Shown one piece after another: positions 18,162 to 25,283 of a stretch of DNA of 64,000 nucleotides (positions within the stretch are counted from its first letter, which is position 1; every line of letters starts with the position of its first letter). Source of the stretch: Cryptosporangium arvum DSM 44712 (GTDB lineage: Bacteria > Actinomycetota > Actinomycetes > Mycobacteriales > Cryptosporangiaceae). The position numbers were made by a program, and so were the translations under genes. Where the stretch lies: positions 7,661,913-7,725,912 of the forward strand of contig NZ_KK073874.1 of assembly GCF_000585375.1 (NCBI RefSeq), written 5' to 3'. The notes beneath the pieces were generated by a model, which saw nothing but the letters and a program-made list of their open reading frames with translations, had not been told where the DNA came from and ran no database searches.

Positions 18162-18548
18162 GTGGATCCGGAAGCGGACATCGTCCTGTTGACCCTGCCG
18201 GCGAACAGCGTTTACCTCTCCGTCCTCCGTACCGCCACCGCGGGTCTGGCGGCACGTCTGCACTTCACGCTCGACGAGATCGAAGACCTGCGGATCGCCG
18301 TCGACGAAGCCTGCGCGATGCTGCTCAACGGCGAGGAGCTCCCCGACTCGGAGCTCCACTGCCGCTTCACCCTCACCACCGACGAGATAGCCGTCACCGT
18401 GACGCTCCCCGGCGTCCGCCGCAGCCTGCCTCCGCAGAACACGTTCGCCTGGCAGGTGCTCACCGCCCTGACCGGCGAAGTGGACGCCGAGGTCAGCGAT
18501 GATCAGCTCACCATCGGGCTGGTCAAGCGGCGGAGCCGCACCCCGTGA
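18162..18548 (+). CDS. Anti-sigma factor, RsbW-like ATPase (SigF partner)
   Basis: GHKL-fold anti-sigma factor/serine kinase that holds SigF inactive, 128 aa from the GTG at 18162 (AAGGGGA upstream). Typical segments are VLLTLPANSVYLSVLRTATAGLA and DEIEDLRIAVDEACAMLL (N-box region), with a short degenerate ATP-binding rear half, as in mycobacterial UsfX/RsbW. A start at GTG 18003 behind GGGGAGGGG would add 53 Gly/Ser/Thr/Pro-rich residues and cannot be excluded. The last 4 bases overlap sigF. Confidence 0.88.
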   Translation: MDPEADIVLLTLPANSVYLSVLRTATAGLAARLHFTLDEIEDLRIAVDEACAMLLNGEELPDSELHCRFTLTTDEIAVTVTLPGVRRSLPPQNTFAWQVLTALTGEVDAEVSDDQLTIGLVKRRSRTP

Positions 18549-19558
18549 GCGGCACCCGACGTCCCGCCGCCGCCAACCGAAGTGCCTCCGCCGAACCCGG
18601 GGTCAGACCGGCCGGTCGCCGTTCCCCCCGGATCGAGCCGGCCGCACATGAATCGTCCCGCGTCCCGGTACCGGCCGGGCCGGCCGACGACTGCGCCACC
18701 GACGAGACGCCGACCGACGTCGGGCCGCCGCTGCGCCGGGCCCCGCAGCGACGCCCGGCTCCGCCCGACGGCGCCCCGGGCGAGACGCCCACCGCGGCCG
18801 AGCGCGACCGGCACGCCTCCCACGAGCTGTTCCGGCGGCTGCACGCGTGCGCGCCAGGCAGCGCGGAGTGGCGCACCCACCGGGACGAACTGGTCCGCAG
18901 GCACCTGCCGCTGGCCCACTACCTGGTGCGGCGGTTCGCCGGTCGCGGCGAGCCGATGGACGACCTCGTCCAGGTGGCCACGATCGGTTTGATCAAGGCG
19001 GTGGACCGCTTCGATCTCGAACGTGGGGTCGAATTCTCCACATATGCAACACCTACGGTGGTTGGTGAAGTCAAACGGCACTTCCGCGACCGCGGGTGGG
19101 CCATCCGCGTGCCGCGCCGGATGCAGGAGCACACGCTCGCGGTGTCCAGGGCGACCGGCGACCTGTTCGGCCGCCTCTCCCGGTCCCCCACGATCGCCGA
19201 GCTGGCCGGGTACACCCACCTGACCGAGGAAGAAGTGCTCGAGGCGATCGGTTCGGCGCACGCTTACACAACCGTGTCATTGGACGTCGAGCTGGCGGAC
19301 GATTCGCCCGGCGGCGCCGCTCATCCGGCGGCCGGCGACGCCCAGGCGGCCCTTGAGAACGTCGAGCACCGGGCGTCGCTCCGCCCGTTGCTGAGCCGGC
19401 TCAGCTCCCGGGAACGCCAGATTCTGGCCCTTCGATTCTTCGCGAACATGACGCAATCGGAGATAGCGGCCGAGATCGGCGTGTCCCAAATGCACGTGTC
19501 CCGCTTGCTCAGCCGGACGTTGGCACACTTGCGTGAGGGTCTGGAGCACCGAGAGTAG
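18545..19558 (+). CDS. sigF: RNA polymerase sigma factor, SigF/SigB family
   Basis: General stress and development sigma factor, 337 aa. After an unusual Pro/Ala/Arg-rich N-terminus of about 90 residues come region 2 (HYLVRRFAGRGEPMDDLVQVATIGLIKAVDRFD in part, with the -10 recognition FSTYATP), region 3 (RVPRRMQEH) and region 4 (LSSRERQILALRFFANMTQSEIAAEIGVSQMHVSRLL in part). GTG start within the stop of the anti-sigma gene. Activity is probably set by partner switching; the anti-anti-sigma factor is not in the window. Confidence 0.93.
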   Translation: MSGTRRPAAANRSASAEPGVRPAGRRSPRIEPAAHESSRVPVPAGPADDCATDETPTDVGPPLRRAPQRRPAPPDGAPGETPTAAERDRHASHELFRRLHACAPGSAEWRTHRDELVRRHLPLAHYLVRRFAGRGEPMDDLVQVATIGLIKAVDRFDLERGVEFSTYATPTVVGEVKRHFRDRGWAIRVPRRMQEHTLAVSRATGDLFGRLSRSPTIAELAGYTHLTEEEVLEAIGSAHAYTTVSLDVELADDSPGGAAHPAAGDAQAALENVEHRASLRPLLSRLSSRERQILALRFFANMTQSEIAAEIGVSQMHVSRLLSRTLAHLREGLEHRE

Positions 19559-19572
19559 TCGTCACTTGATGA

Positions 19573-19608
19573 CAGAGGGTGATCGGTCGAACGGTCCATC
19601 ACCCTCTG
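19573..19608. terminator. Bidirectional hairpin terminator
   Basis: CAGAGGGTGAT and ATCACCCTCTG pair perfectly (11 bp) across a 14-base loop, between sigF and the convergent membrane-protein gene. Confidence 0.75.
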
Positions 19609-19613
19609 GTCGT

Positions 19614-20039
19614 TCAGGCCACCAGCGCTCGGCGGGACGCCGGAGCAACGACGAGCGCGACGGCGGCCACCACCGACAGGGCGATCAGGGCGCCGACGAT
19701 CCGCACCCAGGTGTCGTTGTCGCCGGTGATCATGAAGAACGCGACCGGCACCGCGCACAGCTGGATCGTGACGGCGAGCCCGCGCCCGGCGAGCCTGCGG
19801 TTGATGAGCAGCCACCCGGCGAAGAACAGCGCCACCGCCGCCACCAGCGGACCAGCGATGATCCACGCCGCCCACTCGAACTGATCGGTGCCGTTGCGGA
19901 CCAGCTGCACCAGCTCGACGATCGCGAGGAGCGCGACCAGCGCGGCCTGGATCCACAGCACGAGGACGCCGACCCGGAGCGTCAGCGGGCCGTCAGCGGC
20001 CTCGTCCTCCGGCGCGGGGGGATTCGGGCGGTCTGTCAC
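19614..20039 (-). CDS. Integral membrane protein, unknown function (141 aa)
   Basis: Four predicted helices: about residues 23-47 (VGVLVLWIQAALVALLAIVEL), 60-80, 88-105 and 112-133, with a polar acidic N-terminus. Resembles many actinobacterial hypothetical membrane proteins; no functional motif. Convergent with sigF and divergent from the lipid kinase gene. Confidence 0.75.
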   Translation of the reverse strand: MTDRPNPPAPEDEAADGPLTLRVGVLVLWIQAALVALLAIVELVQLVRNGTDQFEWAAWIIAGPLVAAVALFFAGWLLINRRLAGRGLAVTIQLCAVPVAFFMITGDNDTWVRIVGALIALSVVAAVALVVAPASRRALVA

Positions 20040-20072
20040 AGCCCTAGCCTACCGACAAGTAGAGTCGCCCCC

Positions 20073-21014
20073 ATGCGTGCACTTCTGGTGGTCAACCCTA
20101 CCGCCACCACTACCGGGCCGCGCACGCGCGAGGTGCTGGTCTCCGCCCTCTCCGCACAGCTGCGCGACCTCGAGGTCGCGGAGACCACCCATCGGGGTCA
20201 CGCGATCGAGCTGGGCACCAGGGCCACCCGCGAGGAGTTCGACGTCGTGGTGGCCCTCGGCGGCGACGGCACGGTGAACGAGGTCGTCAACGGCATGCTC
20301 GCCGACGGCCCCGGCGAGCGCGTCCCGGCCCTCGGCGTGGTTCCGGGCGGCTCGGCGAACGTCTTCATCCGCGCGCTCGGCGCCCCTCGCGACGCCGTGG
20401 ACGCCACGGGGCTGCTCCTGGAAGCCCTCCGAGAGGGCCGTCGGCGCTCGATCGGGCTCGGTCGGGTCAACGACCGCTGGTTCATCTTCTGTGCGGGCTA
20501 CGGGCTCGACGCTGCCGTCGTCGGACGGGTGGAGAAAGCGCGTGGCCGTGGCCGCACCGCGACTCCCGGCTTGTACGTCCGTTCGGCGGTCACCCAATAC
20601 GCCGGCGGCAGCGAACGTCGCGCGTCGAACGTCGAACTGAAAATCGAAGAACCGGACCCGGGCCGGCCGGAGCCCAGCGGCCGTTTCGGCGCGGTCATCG
20701 TGCAGAACTGTTCGCCGTGGACCTATTTGGGGCCACGACCGGTGAATCCGTGCCCGGACGCCTCGTTCGACGCGGGGTTGGATTTGTTGGCGTTCCGCGC
20801 GCTCGGGGTGACGACGACACTCCGTACGGTCTGGCAGGCCCTTTCGCCGAACCCCGACCCGCACGGCAAGAAGATTCTGCGCCGCCACGACCTGTCCGGG
20901 TTCGTCCTGCGTTCGGACCCTCCGCTCGCTGCCCAAGTGGACGGGGACTACCTCGGGGAACTGAGCGAGATGCGGTTCACTTCTGTGCCCGGAGCGTTGC
21001 GCGTCGTCGTGTGA
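20073..21014 (+). CDS. Diacylglycerol kinase-family lipid kinase
   Basis: Lipid kinase of the YegS/Rv2252/BmrU group (DAGK catalytic domain), 313 aa, membrane-associated. The ATP site GGDGTVNEVVNGML is near residue 65, preceded by LLVVNPTAT at the N-terminus and followed by GVVPGGSANVFIRALG. The C-terminal beta-sandwich includes AQVDGDYLGE. Likely phosphorylates diacylglycerol or a related lipid for phospholipid recycling. The ATG sits 7 bases after a TAGAGT -10 hexamer (20060-20065), so translation is probably leaderless. Confidence 0.92.
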   Translation: MRALLVVNPTATTTGPRTREVLVSALSAQLRDLEVAETTHRGHAIELGTRATREEFDVVVALGGDGTVNEVVNGMLADGPGERVPALGVVPGGSANVFIRALGAPRDAVDATGLLLEALREGRRRSIGLGRVNDRWFIFCAGYGLDAAVVGRVEKARGRGRTATPGLYVRSAVTQYAGGSERRASNVELKIEEPDPGRPEPSGRFGAVIVQNCSPWTYLGPRPVNPCPDASFDAGLDLLAFRALGVTTTLRTVWQALSPNPDPHGKKILRRHDLSGFVLRSDPPLAAQVDGDYLGELSEMRFTSVPGALRVVV

Positions 21015-21558
21015 GTCGGTCATTTCCCGACGCTTCTACGGATGACCACTGTGCGCTTATTCGGATGACCGCACAGTGTTGTGCACGCACACTGGAGCCT
21101 GGACCTTAAAAATTCCTCGTGCCCGAACGTTTTAGGCGTTAAGAAGCGCGGAATCCATCGCCGCATGAGCGTTCATGAACGTGAGGGGCGTTACCGACAG
21201 GACAGTTGAGTCGGCTACTCCTCTGCGGATCAAGGTCGGCTGCCGACATCCGCGACACTCGGAACCGCACACGCCTCGTGTCGGTACTGAGCGGAGCGGA
21301 GGCGGACGGTGGATGCGGAGCGTAACTCTCTCCGCGGCTTGAGCCTCATATGAGGGTGAAGTACACCGTTACTAGCGTATTGTCCGATCTAACCGCAGGT
21401 GAGTCGGCTCACGGCCGGTCTAAATAAGGTTCACAACCCCTTGACATGGCCGCAGTTCGTGAAAGCATTCACAAGCAACACCACACATGAGCTTGAGTAC
21501 GCCGTCCGGCTCGGTGTGGGCAGGGACGGCGACCCAGATCAATACAAGGAGAATTGGC
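21015..21558 (+). promoter_or_regulatory. Long intergenic/leader region of whiB1, 544 bp
   Basis: No gene seen. It holds an inverted repeat CACTGTGCG...CGCACAGTG (21047-21055 and 21070-21078), probably the end of the lipid-kinase transcript, the palindrome CGTTCATGAACG (21170-21181), the palindrome CCTCATATGAGG (21344-21355) and an AT-rich patch after it that could hold the promoter, followed by about 170 bases of leader to the whiB1 AAGGAG site. Mycobacterial whiB1 also has a regulated upstream region. Confidence 0.5.
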
Positions 21559-21807
21559 ATGGACTGGCGCCACCGCGCCCTCTGCCGCGACGAGGACCCG
21601 GAGCTGTTCTTCCCGATCGGGACGACCGGCCCGGCTCTGCTCCAGGTGGATGAGGCGAAGGCTGTCTGCCGCCGCTGTTCGGTCACGGAGTCTTGTCTCC
21701 AGTGGGCGATCGAGTCGGGTCAGGACGCCGGCGTGTGGGGCGGTATGAGCGAGGACGAACGTCGGGCGCTCAAGCGGCGTAACCGGCAGCGGGCCCGCAC
21801 CGCCTGA
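21559..21807 (+). CDS. whiB1: WhiB1, iron-sulfur transcriptional regulator
   Basis: 82-aa [4Fe-4S] WhiB protein that binds SigA region 4; essential and nitric-oxide-responsive in mycobacteria. The four cluster Cys are visible: ALCRDEDPELFFPIG, then CRRCSVTESC, followed by the G(V/I)WGG turn in SGQDAGVWGGMSEDERRALKRRNRQ. The start DWRHRALC and the end are near-identical to WhiB1 orthologues. AAGGAG is 8 bases before the ATG. The neighbour pdtaS is the same as in mycobacteria. Confidence 0.96.
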   Translation: MDWRHRALCRDEDPELFFPIGTTGPALLQVDEAKAVCRRCSVTESCLQWAIESGQDAGVWGGMSEDERRALKRRNRQRARTA

Positions 21808-21827
21808 AACCTTCGCACGAGCCTGAC

Positions 21828-21862
21828 CGGCCCGGCCCCCTCGTCACGAGGGCGCCGGGCCG
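21828..21862. terminator. Bidirectional terminator between whiB1 and pdtaS
   Basis: 16-base arms (CGGCCCGGCCCCCTCG with CGAGGGCGCCGGGCCG) pair with one mismatch around the loop TCA. Confidence 0.75.
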
Positions 21863-21913
21863 TTCACGTTCCGCGTGTCGGAGCGCGAGCGCTCGAACCT
21901 GGGGCCCCCGCTC

Positions 21914-23389
21914 TCACCGCGACGGGATCAGCGGGACGACCAGCACGGCCTCGGTGCCGCCCTCGGAGCGGGGACGCAGCTCGAGGGTGCCGTTGAGCTC
22001 ACCGGTCGCGAGCGTCCGGACGATCTGCAGGCCGAGCCGCTCGGACCCGTCGAGCCGGAAGTTCGGCGGCAGACCCCGGCCGTCGTCGGTGATGCGTACG
22101 TGTAGCCGCCCCCGCCAGCGATGGGCGGCCACGATCACCTCACCGGCCTCGCCCGGCCCGTACGCGTGCTCCACCGCGTTCTGCACGAGTTCGGTCGCCA
22201 CGGTTACCAAAGGTGTGGCGATCTGCGCCGACAGCACGCCGAACGACCCGACCCGCCGGACGAGCACCTGCGACTCCGGCGCCGCGACCTCGGCCACCAT
22301 CGAGATCACCCGGTCGACGATCGAGTCGAAGTCCACGGTCTCGTCCAGCGACGAGGCCAGCGTCTCGTGCACCATCGCGATCGACGCGACCCGGCGCACC
22401 GACTCCTCCAGCGCCGCCCGCGCGTCCGACGTCGCTACCCGGCGGGCCTGCAGACGCAGCAGCGCGGCCACCGTCTGCAGGTTGTTCTTGACCCGGTGGT
22501 GGATCTCGCGGATCGTGGCGTCCTTCGTGACCAGCGCTTTGTCCCGGCGCCGGACGTCGGTGACGTCGCGGACGAGCACCAGCGCACCGATCGGGACGCC
22601 GTCCGGCAGCAGCGGGAGCGCCCGGACGAGGGCCGTGGCGCCCCGGGCTTCCACGTCGGTGCGGCCCTTCACCTCGCCCCGCACCGCGGCCTGGATGCGG
22701 GAGCAGACCTCTCCCCCGTCGAGCGGGTCGGTCGCCAGGCCCCGGGTGAGCGTCGCCAGGTCCTCGCCGACGAGGTCACCGGCCAGCCCCAGCCGTCGGT
22801 ACGCCGACTGGGCGTTCGGGCTCGCGTAGGTCACGACGCCCAGCGAGTTCAGGCGCACCAGCCCGTCCCCCACCCGCGGCGCCGACGCGGTCTTCTCCTC
22901 CACCGGCGGCGGCGGGAACGTGCCGCCGGCGACCATCAGACAGAGGTCGTCGGCGGCCTGCAGGTAGCTGAGCTCCAGCTGGCTGGGTACCCGCGTGGCG
23001 GCCAGGTTCGTCACCCGGCCGACGACACCGATCACCCGATCGCCCCGCCGGACCGGGATCGCCTCCTGCCGGGCCGGGACACCGTCGTGCCAGACCGGGT
23101 CGCCCTCACGCCAGATCCGGCGCTCGATCATCGCGGTGGTCAGCTGGTCGACGACCGAACCGGTGGCCATCTTGCCCACCATGTCGTCGTGGTACGCCGT
23201 CGGCGCGGTCGTGGGGCGGACCTGTGCGGCGCAGAGAAAGCCGCCTTCCGCGACCGGTAGCCACAGCAGGAGGTCGGCGAAGCTGAGGTCGGCCAGTAGT
23301 TGCCAGTCACCGGCCAGGCGGTGCAGATGTTCGAGGTCCTCGCCGGAGAGCGACGTGTGTTCCTCGACGAGATCCCGGAGAGTCGACAC
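21914..23389 (-). CDS. pdtaS: Sensor histidine kinase PdtaS
   Basis: Soluble HWE/HisKA_2 histidine kinase of the PdtaS-PdtaR system, whose partner PdtaR is an ANTAR RNA-binding antiterminator (not in the window). The 491-aa protein has an N-terminal GAF-like domain (about 1-160), a PAS domain (about 175-285, GLVRLNSLGVVTYASPNA), the phospho-acceptor His in REIHHRVKNNLQTVAALLRL near residue 305 and an ATPase domain with TELVQNAVEHAYGP and DDGRGLPPNF. The GTG at 23389 gives STLRDLVEEHTSL, matching the mycobacterial N-terminus; six upstream codons are unneeded. Divergent from bioF. Confidence 0.95.
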   Translation of the reverse strand: MSTLRDLVEEHTSLSGEDLEHLHRLAGDWQLLADLSFADLLLWLPVAEGGFLCAAQVRPTTAPTAYHDDMVGKMATGSVVDQLTTAMIERRIWREGDPVWHDGVPARQEAIPVRRGDRVIGVVGRVTNLAATRVPSQLELSYLQAADDLCLMVAGGTFPPPPVEEKTASAPRVGDGLVRLNSLGVVTYASPNAQSAYRRLGLAGDLVGEDLATLTRGLATDPLDGGEVCSRIQAAVRGEVKGRTDVEARGATALVRALPLLPDGVPIGALVLVRDVTDVRRRDKALVTKDATIREIHHRVKNNLQTVAALLRLQARRVATSDARAALEESVRRVASIAMVHETLASSLDETVDFDSIVDRVISMVAEVAAPESQVLVRRVGSFGVLSAQIATPLVTVATELVQNAVEHAYGPGEAGEVIVAAHRWRGRLHVRITDDGRGLPPNFRLDGSERLGLQIVRTLATGELNGTLELRPRSEGGTEAVLVVPLIPSR

Positions 23390-23510
23390 CCCCCGATTCT
23401 GCACGTCCCGGATCTGATCCTTCGAACGGGTGATTCCGAGTGCTAACTACCTCACGCTGAGTGTCGGCACCCGTACGTTTGTGCCAAGTTTCCGATCGAA
23501 GGAGGGTGCG

Positions 23511-24692
23511 GTGCATGTCCGGAGCACCGTGACGGATCCCCTGCAGCGTCTCCGGGACGCGTATTCGGTACGGACGGTCTCGGGCCACACTCGCCGGCTG
23601 CGCCCCCGGTCGGCCTCCGGCGACGGTCTGGTCGACCTCGCCGGCAGCGACTACCTCGGGCTCAGCGCCGACGAGCGGGTGGTGTCGGCCGCCGCGGCGT
23701 CGGCGCTCACCTGGGGCGCGGGCTCCACCGGCTCGCGGCTGGTCACCGGCACCACCGTTCTGCACGCGGACCTGGAGGCCGCGCTCGCCCGGTTCTGCGG
23801 CGCCCCCGACGCCCTGGTCTTCTCGTCGGACTACCTGGCCGGCCTGGCCGCGGTGGCCACGCTCGGCGGTGCCGACGTCCTGCTGGTGTCCGACGCGGTC
23901 AACCACGCCTCATACGTGGACGCCTGCCGGCTGACGCGCTCGCGGGTGACGGTCACCCCGCACCGGGACGTCGCCGCGGTGGAGCGTGCGCTCGCCGGGC
24001 GTCCGGAGGAGCACGCGGTCGTGCTCACCGACGCGCTGTTCGGCGTGGAAGGCGATCTGGCTCCGCTGCCGGAGCTGCACGGCGTGTGCCGCCGGCACGG
24101 CGCGCTGCTGGTGGTGAACGAGGCCCACGCGCTGGGCGTCGTCGGCGATCGGGGCCGGGGCGCCGCCTACGCGGCCGGCCTGGCCGGCGAGCCGGACGTC
24201 GTGCGCACGCTGACGCTGGCGAAGTCCCTCGGGTCGCAGGGCGGGGCGGTGCTCGGGGCGCCCGAGGTGATCCAGGAGCTGATCGACCGGGGCCGGCCGT
24301 TCGCGTTCGACACCGGCCTCGCTCCGGCGTCCGCGGCGGCGGCGCTGACCGCGCTCCGGATCCTGTCGTCCACTCCGGAACTCGTCGCGGCCGTGCGGGC
24401 CCGCGCGAGCGAACTCGCGTGGGCGGCCCGGTCGGCGGGTCTGCTGGTGACCCGGCCCGACGGAGCCGTGCTCACGGTGCGGGTCGGCGACGCCGGGGAC
24501 GCGCTGCACGCCCAGCAGATCTTCGCCGAGTTCGGGTTCGACGTGGGCTGCCTGCGCCCGCCGACGATTCCCGACGGCCGCGCCTGCCTGCGTCTCACCG
24601 CCAAAGCCACGCTGTCCGACGCCGACGTGGCCCGGGCCGCCCGCGCGTTCACGGCCGTGTCCCGCTCGCTGGGAACACCCAGCCGCCACTAG
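23511..24692 (+). CDS. bioF: 8-amino-7-oxononanoate synthase (biotin synthesis)
   Basis: PLP enzyme joining pimeloyl thioester and L-alanine in biotin synthesis, 393 aa. Family features: LAGSDYLGLSADERV, the GSTGSRLVTGT loop, NHASYVDACR, the Schiff-base Lys in LTLAKSLGSQGGAVLG and the C-terminal CLRPPTIPDG. Unusually, the conserved Asp that holds the PLP ring nitrogen (D in DEAH/DDAH) is Asn here: VVNEAHALGVVG. The GTG at 23511 has GGAGG 5 bases before it; GTG 23529 is an alternative. Divergent from pdtaS; its stop overlaps a convergent gene by 4 bases. bioD lies 6 kb away. Confidence 0.93.
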   Translation: MHVRSTVTDPLQRLRDAYSVRTVSGHTRRLRPRSASGDGLVDLAGSDYLGLSADERVVSAAAASALTWGAGSTGSRLVTGTTVLHADLEAALARFCGAPDALVFSSDYLAGLAAVATLGGADVLLVSDAVNHASYVDACRLTRSRVTVTPHRDVAAVERALAGRPEEHAVVLTDALFGVEGDLAPLPELHGVCRRHGALLVVNEAHALGVVGDRGRGAAYAAGLAGEPDVVRTLTLAKSLGSQGGAVLGAPEVIQELIDRGRPFAFDTGLAPASAAAALTALRILSSTPELVAAVRARASELAWAARSAGLLVTRPDGAVLTVRVGDAGDALHAQQIFAEFGFDVGCLRPPTIPDGRACLRLTAKATLSDADVARAARAFTAVSRSLGTPSRH

Positions 24693-25084
24693 GCCGCGAA
24701 GCCGTACCCGCGCCCCGGCGGGGTCGCGCGCAGACGACGAACCCGGCGCCCGTCGAGCCAACAGAGGTCGATGCCGATACCCGTGACGTGGGGCGCCTCG
24801 ACGACCGTGAACTCCACTTCGGCGTCGACCGCGACGTGGCGCACCGCTCCCGGCGTCACCAGCCGGACGCGTCCGCCCGTCTCCGGGACGAGTTCCACCC
24901 AGAGCCGACGAGTCTGGGTGTCACCGCCGTTGACGGCGGTCAGCACGAGGCCCGCCGGCGTCATCGACCACGTGACCAGGAACGCGGGGGGACCCGTGTT
25001 CCTCCGGTGCCACCGGAACTGGGCGACGAGGCCCACGATGGCGATGAGCAGAGCGACGACGGGAACCAACTCTTGCATCGTCAT
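24689..25084 (-). CDS. Membrane-anchored protein of unknown function (131 aa)
   Basis: One N-terminal helix (LVPVVALLIAIVGLVAQF, about residues 6-23) followed by a basic stop (RWHRRN) and a beta-rich domain with alternating hydrophobic residues, probably cytoplasmic. I do not recognise the family. GGAGGG lies upstream of the ATG at 25084. Convergent with bioF. Confidence 0.65.
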   Translation of the reverse strand: MTMQELVPVVALLIAIVGLVAQFRWHRRNTGPPAFLVTWSMTPAGLVLTAVNGGDTQTRRLWVELVPETGGRVRLVTPGAVRHVAVDAEVEFTVVEAPHVTGIGIDLCWLDGRRVRRLRATPPGRGYGFAA

Positions 25085-25283
25085 CGCGTCCCTCCTGTCG
25101 AGTCAGGACGACACGCCCGGCCGTCCTTCCGTTACCGACATCGCCCGACCCGGCCCCGGACGGCACGCTTTAGCAATACCCAGCCTGCAAGTGACTCAGT
25201 GCACATCTACGAAAGCATCTTGCACGACGATTGGGCAAGCCGTCGTTCGGTCGGGGTCGCGGTTGGACGCTGACCCGCGCCGG

